DNA of 64,000 nucleotides from an uncultured Clostridia bacterium. GTDB lineage: Bacteria; Bacillota; Clostridia; TANB77; CAG-508. Under the pieces are notes generated by a model, which was given only the letters and a program-made list of their open reading frames with translations, was not told the origin of the DNA and made no database searches. A program made the translations under genes and the position numbers. Of the stretch, positions 1 to 8,496 are shown piece by piece (positions within the stretch are counted from its first letter, which is position 1; each line of letters starts with the position of its first letter). Location of the stretch: contig CALXVG010000004.1 of NCBI GenBank assembly GCA_944391955.1, forward strand, positions 1 through 64,000. Direction: 5' to 3'.

Positions 1-366
1 ACTTGTTCTCTTTTTTCTTTCAAATCGAGAACGTTCATTATTGTACCACTTTCTTTTTACTTTGTCAACACTTTTTTACATTTTTTTGATAAAAAAAATA
101 GTAATTTTTGTATTATGTTTTTATGTCTAAATATTACTAATTATATATAATATATATAATTGTATTTCCTTAAAAACGGTACTTTATTATAATATCATTT
201 TTTATTTTTGCTGTCAATACTTTTTTTAAAGTTTTTTTGAAATTTTTTTATATATTATTTCATCTGAACTTATCTTAATATTTCGAGAAGATTTTTGTCG
301 TTTTTTGTTGCATTTATTCGAATAATGATTTACAATATATTTAGTAAATTTATGGAGGTTAACGTT
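1..366. other. AT-rich intergenic region upstream of udk
   Basis: No gene is visible in this stretch. It is dominated by T and A runs. A TATAAT box lies at 188-193, but no convincing -35 box precedes it at the right distance, so I do not call a promoter. The left end may hold the upstream region of a gene outside the window. Confidence 0.5.
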
Positions 367-981
367 ATGGGACTCGATCCAATTATTATAGGAATCGCTG
401 GAGGGACTGGTTCTGGAAAAAGTACTCTAGCTAATAACATAAGAAAAGAATTTGTTAATAATATTACAATGCTTTCACATGATTACTATTATAAAAGTCA
501 TTCTAATCTTTCTTTCGATGAAAGAAAAAAATTAAATTTTGATCATCCAAATGCTTTTGATACAGATTTACTAATTGAACATCTACATAGACTAAAAAAT
601 GGCGAAATTATTCAAAGACCTAATTATTCATTCGTTAAACACATTCGTGAAAAAGAAACTGTTGAAGTTGTTCCTAAAAAAGTTATCATTCTCGATGGTA
701 TTCTAATTTTTGAAAATAAAGAATTGCGTAATATGATGGACATAAAAATATTTGTTGATACAGACGCTGATATTCGTTTTATAAGAAGATTAACTCGTGA
801 TGTTAGAGACAGAGGACGTACGCTTGATTCTGTTATAGAACAATATAAGACTACTGTAAAACCAATGCACGAAGAATTTGTTGAACCTAGTAAAAAGTAT
901 GCTGACATTATTGTTCCAGAAGGTGGTTATAACCATGTTGCATTGAATATGATTATAGAAAAAATAAGAAGCATTATATAA
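367..981 (+). CDS. udk: uridine kinase
   Basis: Uridine/cytidine kinase of the pyrimidine salvage pathway, phosphorylating uridine to UMP in the cytosol. The 204-residue protein has a P-loop (GGTGSGKS, residues 12-19) and the RRLTRDVRDRGR segment typical of the family. Length matches bacterial Udk. The open frame extends upstream to a TTG at 295, but the ATG at 367 is preceded by GGAGG at 354-358 with ideal spacing, so I place the start there. It is one of only two plus-strand genes in the window and is followed directly by a hairpin terminator. Confidence 0.92.
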   Translation: MGLDPIIIGIAGGTGSGKSTLANNIRKEFVNNITMLSHDYYYKSHSNLSFDERKKLNFDHPNAFDTDLLIEHLHRLKNGEIIQRPNYSFVKHIREKETVEVVPKKVIILDGILIFENKELRNMMDIKIFVDTDADIRFIRRLTRDVRDRGRTLDSVIEQYKTTVKPMHEEFVEPSKKYADIIVPEGGYNHVALNMIIEKIRSII

Positions 982-989
982 ATGCTTCT
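967..989. terminator. bidirectional rho-independent terminator between udk and the sortase gene
   Basis: A 9-bp stem (967-975 with 981-989) and a 5-nt loop overlap the udk stop codon. T-rich tracts follow on both strands, so it can end transcription of both udk and the convergent sortase gene. Confidence 0.85.
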
Positions 990-997
990 TTTTATAT

Positions 998-1696
998 TTA
1001 TTCTTCTACTCTTGCTAAAATTACTAGTCTCTCATTTCCATCGTCAGTACAAGTTGATAAAGAAATTTCTATTTTTCCTTCTGTATTTCTTGTCATATAT
1101 CCTGTATCTGTTGGTGTCGTTGTAAATATTTCATATATTGTATATGTTAAAGTTTGTCCTTCTAAATCTGTTATTCTTATAACATCCCCTGTTGTTAAGT
1201 TTTTATTATTTGAAAACAATTTTCCATTTCTGTAATTATGTCCTATTATTACTACATTTCCTGGTTGATTAAGTGCTGGGCTACTTGGATATGCAACTCC
1301 AACTGCTATTTCTAATGCTTGAGATGATGTATCTAATAATATTGGATATGATGTATTTGTTTTTGGTATGTTTATATTTCCTATTGTTGGATATGATTTA
1401 TAAAGTTTAACTTTTGGTAAGTTAGATACTGTTGAACCACTTCCACTTGATGTGTTATCATTTCCTTCTATTGCTTGAATCTGATTTGATGTATTATTAT
1501 CTTCTGGCTCTTCGTCGTCATAATTACTTGAGTGATTATTATCTGTCAAAACAGCTTGTTCAAAAGCTTTTGCATCTTTTTCATTTTTATAATTTTTATA
1601 TGTTTTTATTCCTAATACTATAACTATTATTACAATTGCTATAATCAATATAATTAATAAAATGGTTAATATTGTACTATATTTACTTTTAAACAT
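998..1696 (-). CDS. sortase family transpeptidase
   Basis: Membrane-anchored cysteine transpeptidase that attaches surface proteins to the cell wall or assembles pilins. The 232-residue protein has one N-terminal membrane segment (about residues 9-30), an Asn/Asp/Ser-rich linker, then a sortase domain with catalytic His in the GHNYRNG motif, Cys216 in LSTCTDDG and Arg223. The ATG follows AAGGGGGC. No LPXTG substrate gene is adjacent, so it may be a housekeeping enzyme. Assignment to a sortase class is uncertain; D or E are possible. Confidence 0.88.
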   Translation of the reverse strand: MFKSKYSTILTILLIILIIAIVIIVIVLGIKTYKNYKNEKDAKAFEQAVLTDNNHSSNYDDEEPEDNNTSNQIQAIEGNDNTSSGSGSTVSNLPKVKLYKSYPTIGNINIPKTNTSYPILLDTSSQALEIAVGVAYPSSPALNQPGNVVIIGHNYRNGKLFSNNKNLTTGDVIRITDLEGQTLTYTIYEIFTTTPTDTGYMTRNTEGKIEISLSTCTDDGNERLVILARVEE

Positions 1697-1746
1697 ATTA
1701 CTGCCCCCTTTTCTTTATTATATCACATTATGTTAACATTTTGCAA

Positions 1747-2412
1747 TTACATGATTGTAATTTTAGCATATTTTTCCTTTTCAAAGTTCTCATCATATTC
1801 TATATTCTCGAAAATTTCTGGCATTTCTTTTTTGAATTTTAATAATAATGGTATTAACAATTGTCTAATTGCTGGATGAGCATGTTTTGTACACCTTAAT
1901 TCCATAATGTGTTTCCATTCTCTTATATTTGCTGTCATTGTTACCAATGCTGCTGTTGAATGTGGTAATAACATTCTTAATTGGTCTGGTTCTGCTCCTA
2001 GCTTCGCCATTTCCAAGTAATTTTTTTCTATAACTTCACATGTATCATACCACTTTTTATATAATTCTGTATTTTCTTCTATATTTACTGGTCTAATAAA
2101 TTTTATTTGGTTATCAAATTTATCTTTTCCATAATTACAATATCTTGTACTTTCTATTGAAAATGATGCTATTCTATGTCTTGTTAAATCCTTATATACT
2201 CCCACATCACAAACCATTCTTATTGTTATTTTTTCGTGTTCTAAAATAGATTCGTGTCCTCTTGTAATACAATTTTTTAATAATGTTTTATAGCTTTCTT
2301 CTGTTATGTTACCTTCTGATCTATAACATGTTCTGCATGCTCTTTCTAAAATCTTCATTATATTTTTATAATCTACATCTTCTACTTCTATTGTTGGTTC
2401 AATTATTTTCAT
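1747..2412 (-). CDS. thyX: FAD-dependent thymidylate synthase
   Basis: ThyX converts dUMP to dTMP using methylenetetrahydrofolate and FADH2. The 221-residue protein contains the signature RHR-x7-S motif (RHR at residues 78-80, followed by IASFSIES). The length fits the family. The ATG follows GGAGGTAAATA. The dCMP deaminase at 21.3-21.8 kb could supply dUMP, and folD at 26.9 kb supplies the folate cofactor. No thyA is seen in the window. Confidence 0.93.
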   Translation of the reverse strand: MKIIEPTIEVEDVDYKNIMKILERACRTCYRSEGNITEESYKTLLKNCITRGHESILEHEKITIRMVCDVGVYKDLTRHRIASFSIESTRYCNYGKDKFDNQIKFIRPVNIEENTELYKKWYDTCEVIEKNYLEMAKLGAEPDQLRMLLPHSTAALVTMTANIREWKHIMELRCTKHAHPAIRQLLIPLLLKFKKEMPEIFENIEYDENFEKEKYAKITIM

Positions 2413-2432
2413 TATTTACCTCCATTTTTCAA

Positions 2433-2469
2433 GTAAAGAGGCAGATTGTTATATCTCTGCCTCTTTTAC
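2433..2469 (-). terminator. strong stem-loop between the 2.5-kb gene and thyX
   Basis: GTAAAGAGGCAGA (2433-2445) pairs with TCTGCCTCTTTTAC (2456-2469), giving a 13-bp stem. It lies after the stop of the upstream minus-strand gene and just before the thyX ribosome binding site. The T tract after the stem is short, so it may be a terminator or a structured thyX leader. Confidence 0.6.
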
Positions 2470-2532
2470 AAAGTGACACTGCCTGTCTAATTAGTCTCTT
2501 GTGTATATAGTATTTAACAGTTCTTTTTTATA

Positions 2533-3420
2533 TTATCCATTTTGATTTTTGCCTTCTGGAAGAGCTGGTATATCTAAAACAATTCTTATTTTACATAGTT
2601 TAACTATTCCTCTTACAAATTTACTTCTTTTAAATTTTTGCCATAGCGATTCTTTAACTTCAAATCTTGTTTCTTCAATATATAAACTGTTTTCATCCTC
2701 TTCTGTTGTTGTCTGTAGTTGAGTTTTTGTTGTTTCTGTTTGTTTAACTGTTTCCTTTTCTGTTGAGGTTTCTTTATTTTCTACGAATACTGGTGTAGGT
2801 ATTCCTCTTAATGCTTCAGCAATTTCTATTCCTATATAGCTTAATGCTTTTGATCTATCTTCTATTCTCTCCATGTCAATTTCGATGTGTAAATTTGTTT
2901 CTAGATTTTGTATTCTAGCATTTATTAATTTCATTGCAACATCGTAATTTTCATTAATTTTGTTTTTTGTTTTTCCTATAATTGTTAAAGCTTCTATAAT
3001 GTCTTCTGAAACATTTTCAGATAATTGTTTTACTCTTGATTTCCAATCTTTATCCTTATCTTCAACAAGTTGTAGTGTTAATTTTAATTCGTTAGCCAAA
3101 TTGATATTTTTTTCTCTTTGTCTTATTAACACTTCAATTTGTCTTGTATTTTCTTCAAATTGATTTGTTGCAAATTCAACTAAATTGAAACATGCTTTAT
3201 AGACACTAGCAGGAAAATTCTTTTTGTTTGGATATTCTGCTAAGTATACCTTTATTGAATCTATTAAATCTTTAAAATATGCATCTTCATCTAATTGTAT
3301 AATTTGTTTTTTACTATTTGGATTTATTAATTTTTCGACTTTGTCTATGTTTGACAAAATTTTTTCTTCTGTAATTATCATTTTCACGTTTACTATGCCT
3401 GGTCTTCTAAAAAATAGCAT
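2533..3420 (-). CDS. hypothetical cytosolic helical protein
   Basis: Unrecognised protein of about 295 residues. I see no signal peptide or membrane segment. The sequence is charged and mostly helical, with an acidic Thr/Glu/Lys-rich linker (ENKETSTEKE to TTEEDEN) before a basic C-terminal segment (SLWQKFKRSKFVRGIVKLCK). That layout suggests a regulatory or membrane-peripheral protein, which is inference. An upstream ATG exists at 3444, but AAGGAGGGTGAG lies correctly for the ATG at 3420, so I use that start. Confidence 0.7.
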   Translation of the reverse strand: MLFFRRPGIVNVKMIITEEKILSNIDKVEKLINPNSKKQIIQLDEDAYFKDLIDSIKVYLAEYPNKKNFPASVYKACFNLVEFATNQFEENTRQIEVLIRQREKNINLANELKLTLQLVEDKDKDWKSRVKQLSENVSEDIIEALTIIGKTKNKINENYDVAMKLINARIQNLETNLHIEIDMERIEDRSKALSYIGIEIAEALRGIPTPVFVENKETSTEKETVKQTETTKTQLQTTTEEDENSLYIEETRFEVKESLWQKFKRSKFVRGIVKLCKIRIVLDIPALPEGKNQNG

Positions 3421-3559
3421 TGTAAACTCACCCTCCTTTTTCATGTGTGCATAAAAATTGCCTTTTAATAATATATATTATACATTTTTTTTTTGAAAAC
3501 TACAATAGATAATTTTTATTTTTTTATTACATTTATGTTACAGTTTTGTTACAGTTTTG

Positions 3560-4339
3560 TTACATTATTGCATATATTACTACTAATATTCCTATTATTA
3601 TCCTATATATTGCAAAGATTTTAAAACTTCCTTTTTTTAAATATTCTAATAAAAATTTTATTACAAAAATTCCTACAATAAAGCTTGAAAGTACTCCAAG
3701 AATAAATGCTAAATCAATTTGAAATTCTCCTAGTTTTAATATTGTAGCTGCTAAAACTATCGGTGCTGACAGCATAAATGAATATTTTGCTACAGCTTCT
3801 CTTTTTATGTGTAATAATCTACCTGTTGTCATTGTAATTCCTGATCTTGATACTCCAGGAATAAATGCTAATGCTTGTGATAATCCTATCAAAAAAGTTT
3901 GTTTTAATGTCATTTTTTCGTAATCGACTTCTTTTTTTGCATATTTATCTACTATATATAGTATAATTCCCATGGTCATTAAAGCAGTTCCTATAATAAT
4001 TGGATTTTTTAATGTGTCTTCTGCAAATTTATCTAATATAAATCCAATTATTCCCCCCGGAATTGTTGCAATTGCAATATACCAAAACATTTTGCCTTCT
4101 CTACTTTTTTGTTTCTTTATTGTTAGGTCATATGCCCCCTTTATAAGTTTCAGCCAATCTTTAAAGAAAAAAATTCCTATCGCTAATAATGTTCCAAAAT
4201 GCAGTGCAACATCAAATGCATCTGGTATATTCCAATTAAAGACCCAAGGCAATAGATATAGATGTGCAGAGCTAGAAATTGGTAATAATTCCGTTAATCC
4301 TTGAACTATTCCCAAAATTATTGCTTGATAAATTTCCAT
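3560..4339 (-). CDS. uppP: undecaprenyl-diphosphatase
   Basis: Integral membrane phosphatase (BacA/UppP) that recycles undecaprenyl pyrophosphate to the lipid carrier for cell wall synthesis. The 259-residue protein carries the family motifs ELLPISSSAHL near the N-terminus and GVSRSG in the middle, within about eight hydrophobic segments. Its stop codon lies in a short tandem repeat of TGTTACAGTTT units (about 3537-3565). Expression of this enzyme is known to affect bacitracin susceptibility. Confidence 0.95.
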   Translation of the reverse strand: MEIYQAIILGIVQGLTELLPISSSAHLYLLPWVFNWNIPDAFDVALHFGTLLAIGIFFFKDWLKLIKGAYDLTIKKQKSREGKMFWYIAIATIPGGIIGFILDKFAEDTLKNPIIIGTALMTMGIILYIVDKYAKKEVDYEKMTLKQTFLIGLSQALAFIPGVSRSGITMTTGRLLHIKREAVAKYSFMLSAPIVLAATILKLGEFQIDLAFILGVLSSFIVGIFVIKFLLEYLKKGSFKIFAIYRIIIGILVVIYAIM

Positions 4340-4377
4340 TATATTTAATTTCCTTTCTTTTGGTATCTTATTCTATT

Positions 4378-5532
4378 CTATTGTTTTTTATTCTTTTTAT
4401 TTTTTTGTTTGTTCAATATTTGTGTAAGTTCATATGTGTTATTTAAATATTCTTCTATCTTTATTTCTAGTTCCGAATCAGTATAATTGCTTTTAACTTC
4501 TTTTTGAGGTTTTTCTATTAGATTTCTCATTGAGAAAAACATTGGTTCTTCCTTTATAATATTATAATAATTCGAATCTATTTTTATAGCATTATTCAAA
4601 TACAATACTGCTTTTTCTTTCCTATTTTTTATGATATTAATTTTTGCAAGTTCAATATATGATTTTGCTTCTTTTTCATTGTATATGCTTTTAGAAAAAT
4701 TTTGTTCAGCCATATCAAAGTCTCTATATAATAAGGCAATTTGTCCCAGTTTGTAATATGCCTTATAGTATTCGTCATTTAGTTCTACCGTCTTCTGATA
4801 GCATTTTTGTGCTGTTTCAAAATCATTTATCATAGAATATGCTATTGCTAGATTATAGTAGCTTTCATATTTTTCATTATTATATTTTAAAGATTTTGTA
4901 TAAACTTGTATTACTTTTTTATAATTTTCTTTTTCTAGGTATAGTTCTCCAAGCATTTGTGTTGCTTCATATATTTCCGGTTTTACTTCTAGTAAATTAT
5001 TTAGCATTTCAATTGCTTCATCTTTTCTGCCTAATTGATTTAATAATATTGATATATGATAGTATGATTTGTAGTCTTTGTTGTCAATTTCTAAAGCCTT
5101 AATATATTCATCTATTGCTTTTCGCATTCCGCCTTCTTTTTCGTAAATCTGTGCTAACATTCTGTGTCCTTTATGGCTTTTCTTATTCTTTATGATTGTT
5201 AATGATAATACCCTTTTTGCTTTTTTAGTTTTATTTAAATATAAGTATATTTGTGCCAATGATAGTGTTAATATCTCTGAAACATTAACCTTTTTTAATT
5301 CTAATAAGAATACTAATATTGGAATTATTATGCATAACATGTATATTATGACATCAAAAAAAGTATTTGTGCATATTTGCAATGTTAATTGTAATAGATT
5401 AATTAGTATTCCAATTGCTTGCAATATTAAAATTACTAAATACGTTGTGTCGTTCTTTTTTACCATTTTAAATAACAGAATATAAACAAAAAGTATAAAT
5501 GAAGTTAATGTAAGTATTATTTCTTCTATCAT
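4378..5532 (-). CDS. membrane-anchored tetratricopeptide repeat protein
   Basis: Protein of 384 residues with two or three N-terminal hydrophobic segments (about residues 1-75), followed by roughly seven TPR units recognisable by repeats such as AYSMINDFETAQKCYQKTVE and AYYKLGQIALLYRDFDMAE. The C-terminus is Lys/Asn-rich. TPR domains mediate protein-protein contacts; the partner is unknown. The frame opens upstream to 5556, but AAGGAG is positioned for the ATG at 5532. It sits just downstream of ppa, 10 bp away, so the two probably share a transcript. Confidence 0.82.
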   Translation of the reverse strand: MIEEIILTLTSFILFVYILLFKMVKKNDTTYLVILILQAIGILINLLQLTLQICTNTFFDVIIYMLCIIIPILVFLLELKKVNVSEILTLSLAQIYLYLNKTKKAKRVLSLTIIKNKKSHKGHRMLAQIYEKEGGMRKAIDEYIKALEIDNKDYKSYYHISILLNQLGRKDEAIEMLNNLLEVKPEIYEATQMLGELYLEKENYKKVIQVYTKSLKYNNEKYESYYNLAIAYSMINDFETAQKCYQKTVELNDEYYKAYYKLGQIALLYRDFDMAEQNFSKSIYNEKEAKSYIELAKINIIKNRKEKAVLYLNNAIKIDSNYYNIIKEEPMFFSMRNLIEKPQKEVKSNYTDSELEIKIEEYLNNTYELTQILNKQKNKKNKKQ

Positions 5533-5542
5533 ATAAAGCTCC

Positions 5543-6076
5543 TTATTTTTTACCAAATTTTTCTTTATATCTACTCATACATTCTTGTATTATTTTTTCT
5601 GCGGTTTCTCTATTTAAAATTTTATCTACACTAGTTTTTTTGTTTTCTAGCTGTTTATATACTTCAAAAAAGTGCTTTATTTCAATTTCTAGATGTTGTG
5701 GAATATCATTTATATCATTGTAAATATTCAAAAATGGGTCTTTCTTAGGAATTGCTATGATTTTTTCATCCTTTTGCTCTGAATCAGTCATTATAAGAAC
5801 TCCTACTGGATAACATTCAACCAGTGTTAATGGTTGTATATCTTCATTACATAATACTAAAACATCTAGAGGGTCATTATCTTCTGCATATGTTCTTGGA
5901 ATAAATCCATAATTTGCAGGATAATGTGTAGCTGTATATAATACTCTATCTAGTTTTAATATTCCTGTTTCTTTATCTAGTTCGTATTTATTCTTTCCTC
6001 CTTTTGAAATTTCTATTACTGCTATAAAATCATTTTTAGTTATTCTTTTTTCATCTATGTCATGCCAAATATTCAT
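5543..6076 (-). CDS. ppa: inorganic pyrophosphatase (family I)
   Basis: Soluble Mg-dependent enzyme hydrolysing pyrophosphate to phosphate, driving biosynthetic reactions forward. The 177-residue protein has the family I signature DNDPLDVLVL with its metal-binding aspartates, plus the substrate-site segments HYPANYGFIPRTY and KYELDKETG. Its start codon overlaps the yqeG stop (ATGA arrangement, 4 nt), indicating translational coupling. Confidence 0.93.
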   Translation of the reverse strand: MNIWHDIDEKRITKNDFIAVIEISKGGKNKYELDKETGILKLDRVLYTATHYPANYGFIPRTYAEDNDPLDVLVLCNEDIQPLTLVECYPVGVLIMTDSEQKDEKIIAIPKKDPFLNIYNDINDIPQHLEIEIKHFFEVYKQLENKKTSVDKILNRETAEKIIQECMSRYKEKFGKK

Positions 6077-6576
6077 TTCTTTTTTTCCTCCCTTTTTAGA
6101 TATCTTTTTATAACTATTTTTTCAAATGGTCTTTTTATTTTTGTTAATAATATATCTCTATCATCTATTGGCTTTGTTAGTATTGTTATCATATTATTTC
6201 TGTTACCACCCCATACATCTGTAAATATTTGGTCACCTACTACCGCTATTTCTTGAGGTTTTAAATCTAGTATTTTTCTTGCCTTTTCAAATCCTTTTTT
6301 ACTTGGTTTGTGTGCAAAATATTCATATTCTAAATCTAACATTTCTGCAATTTTTTTTACTTTATATACTTTATTTGTATTTGACAATATACACATTTTT
6401 ATTCCATGAGTTTTTAAATCATTACACCATTCTTTGATGCCTTGTAGTGGATTTTTATCATAGTCTATTAAAGTATTATCAATATCAAGAATTAATCCTT
6501 TAATTTTATGTTTTTCTAATAGTTTTACATCTATATCTTTTACATTTTTTATATATATGTCTGGGTATAAATTCAT
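6073..6576 (-). CDS. yqeG: YqeG-family HAD phosphatase
   Basis: HAD-superfamily (subfamily IIIA) phosphatase of the YqeG type. The nucleophile motif LILDIDNTLIDYD, the motif II segment CILSNTN and the C-terminal VVGDQIFTDVWGGN motif are all present. The physiological substrate is not established for this group. Two earlier in-frame ATGs exist (6627, 6585), but AAAGGA spacing favours the ATG at 6576, giving about 167 residues, typical for the family. Confidence 0.88.
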   Translation of the reverse strand: MNLYPDIYIKNVKDIDVKLLEKHKIKGLILDIDNTLIDYDKNPLQGIKEWCNDLKTHGIKMCILSNTNKVYKVKKIAEMLDLEYEYFAHKPSKKGFEKARKILDLKPQEIAVVGDQIFTDVWGGNRNNMITILTKPIDDRDILLTKIKRPFEKIVIKRYLKREEKKK

Positions 6577-6700
6577 TTTACTCATTCCTTTTATGTGCAA
6601 TATTGTAAAAGAATTAAATTTTAGCAATAAGATTTTATTTAAAATGAATTAAATTTAAATAAAAACATGGCTAAAATTATAATTCTTTTTTTCTATTTAC

Positions 6701-7111
6701 TTATCTTTTCAAATATGCTTCAAGTATGTATTCTGCTGAAATTGTGTCTACTATTTTTCTTTTATCTTTATTTTTTACATTTAATTCTCTCATTATTTTA
6801 TGAGCTTGTACAGTGGTTAATCTTTCATCTATACTGTCTATTTTGATTTTATTATATTTACATTTAAGCTTATGAATGAATTTTTCAGTTATTTTTGCTC
6901 TTTCAGTTTTTGAGCCATCCATATTTAGTGGCATTCCAACAACTATTGTACCTATATTATATTTGTCTAGTATTTCGTCTAATTTGGCCAATATAATTTT
7001 GTCATTTTTGTTGTGGTGTATAGTTAGTAACCCTTGTACTGTTATATTTAGTTCATCTGTTATTGCTATTCCTGCTCTAGCATCTCCATAATCTATACTT
7101 AATATTCTCAT
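6701..7111 (-). CDS. ruvX: RuvX/YqgF-type RNase H-fold nuclease
   Basis: Putative Holliday junction resolvase or pre-16S rRNA processing nuclease of the YqgF family, 136 residues. Visible motifs are the N-terminal LSIDYGDARAGIA strand with the first catalytic Asp, GMPLNMDGS in the middle, and IDERLTTVQA near the C-terminal third. It starts 2 bp after the ireB stop, matching the conserved ireB-ruvX pairing in Firmicutes. Confidence 0.93.
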   Translation of the reverse strand: MRILSIDYGDARAGIAITDELNITVQGLLTIHHNKNDKIILAKLDEILDKYNIGTIVVGMPLNMDGSKTERAKITEKFIHKLKCKYNKIKIDSIDERLTTVQAHKIMRELNVKNKDKRKIVDTISAEYILEAYLKR

Positions 7112-7113
7112 TT

Positions 7114-7368
7114 CTAATCTTCAATTCCAATATAATTTTTTACCATGCTTTCTAATAAATCATCTCTCTCTATCATTCTAATGATGTTTCTAGCTTCTTT
7201 GTGACTTGTTATATATGTTGGATCTCCTGATAATATATATCCTACTATTTGATTAATTGGATTATATCCTTTTTCTTTTAAAGCATCATAAACATTTTTT
7301 AATATTTCTTTTGTTTTTACATTCTTTTCTTTTTCTACCTTAAAACTCATTGTTTTATCACTTGCCAT
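7114..7368 (-). CDS. ireB: IreB-family regulatory phosphoprotein
   Basis: Small protein (84 residues) of the IreB/UPF0297 family, known in enterococci as a substrate of the Ser/Thr kinase IreK. Family features include the N-terminal Thr-rich segment SDKTMSFK, the [18 protein letters not shown] core and [15 protein letters not shown]. The ATG follows GGAGGGATTTTT. Adjacent to ruvX as in many Firmicutes; the usual alaS upstream neighbour is replaced here by a GGDEF-like gene. Confidence 0.93.
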   Translation of the reverse strand: MASDKTMSFKVEKEKNVKTKEILKNVYDALKEKGYNPINQIVGYILSGDPTYITSHKEARNIIRMIERDDLLESMVKNYIGIED

Positions 7369-7379
7369 AAAAATCCCTC

Positions 7380-8480
7380 CTATACATAATTTATTGTACT
7401 TTCTGTTTTATCTGCATTATCTAAATATTCTTCAAGCTTTTTTGTTACCTCTTCTATTCCTGTACCTTTATAGTATGTGCCTAATACAAAATTTGTCTTT
7501 GGACAAACATGTATTTCTTTTTTATTTTTTTTGTTTGTTATCACTAATCTTACATTTTCAATATCTTGTTTTATTTTTGTAACAGTTTCAACTGCTGTTT
7601 CTATCTCAAGTCCTGAAAATACTATTGCAAATTTTGGTCCCATGTATCTTACAAATACATAGTCAGAAATTATATTAGATTTTACATTATTTGCTACGTT
7701 TATTATAATTTGTGTACCTGCTTTTCTTCCATATGTTTCATTAATTGCTTCTATATTATTTATAATAAACATACATACTGTAGATTTTCCATATCGGTTA
7801 ATTGATAATTTTCCTTTACCATATATATATTCTGCTGAGTTTAATCCTGTTGTTTTGTCTACTCTATATATATTTTCTAGAGTATTCTGATATGTTATAG
7901 TTTTTAAAACTCCTATTATATTTTCTCTTATAATCTCTAATATATTTGTATCCATGTTATCAAAAGCATTTGGTTCATTACTTTCAATAATCCAATAACC
8001 TATATATATGTTATCTATATATAATGGGAAAAACATTGCTGATTTTGCTCTAGATGTTTCTACTTTTTGATATGCCAATTTTTCTTCTGGACTATTGATT
8101 GTTATATATTTTGGAGTTGCTGTCTTTATACTTTCTTGAAAGATTGGGTCTGTATGTAAATTTTTCATATTGTCCCATAATCTTTCATCAGTATTTGAAG
8201 CTTTTAAAATATATTCTGCACCATTAAATACTACTATGGTAGAATATTTTATATTTTCATATTTTTCTATTAATATATCATTTATTATTCTTATCTTATT
8301 TTCTACAGATGTTTCTTGAGCAATTGTGTCCATAAAATCTTGTAAGATTCTTAAGTTTGCTATTTTCTCACTTGTATTGCTTAAACCTTTTATCTTTCTA
8401 TGAATTGATAAATTATAGAAAATTAATCCAATAAGAATAGATGCTAGGAATGCTACTATTACCATTAAGGCTATATTCAT
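7380..8480 (-). CDS. membrane-anchored GAF-like/degenerate GGDEF protein
   Basis: Protein of 366 residues with one N-terminal membrane helix (about residues 3-25), a GAF-like middle (about 45-190) and a C-terminal domain with the GGDEF fold layout ([16 protein letters not shown] near 215). The active-site loop reads [13 protein letters not shown] where catalytic diguanylate cyclases have RxGGDEF, so catalysis is very unlikely. It may be a nucleotide-binding sensor or a structural partner. It lies 16 bp downstream of the MinD/CpaE-like gene and probably belongs to that operon. Confidence 0.75.
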   Translation of the reverse strand: MNIALMVIVAFLASILIGLIFYNLSIHRKIKGLSNTSEKIANLRILQDFMDTIAQETSVENKIRIINDILIEKYENIKYSTIVVFNGAEYILKASNTDERLWDNMKNLHTDPIFQESIKTATPKYITINSPEEKLAYQKVETSRAKSAMFFPLYIDNIYIGYWIIESNEPNAFDNMDTNILEIIRENIIGVLKTITYQNTLENIYRVDKTTGLNSAEYIYGKGKLSINRYGKSTVCMFIINNIEAINETYGRKAGTQIIINVANNVKSNIISDYVFVRYMGPKFAIVFSGLEIETAVETVTKIKQDIENVRLVITNKKNKKEIHVCPKTNFVLGTYYKGTGIEEVTKKLEEYLDNADKTESTINYV

Positions 8481-8496
8481 TTTTTCACCTCTTATT

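Noticed and set aside
4839-5102. Plus-strand hydrophobic open frames opposite minus-strand genes
   Set aside because: They are antisense shadows of AT-rich coding sequence (poly-Leu/Phe translations) without ribosome binding sites; the same holds for the other plus-strand frames apart from udk and the 27.9-kb gene.
6628-6700. Terminator after ruvX
   Set aside because: Only weak A/T complementarity is present, without a clean stem and T tract.
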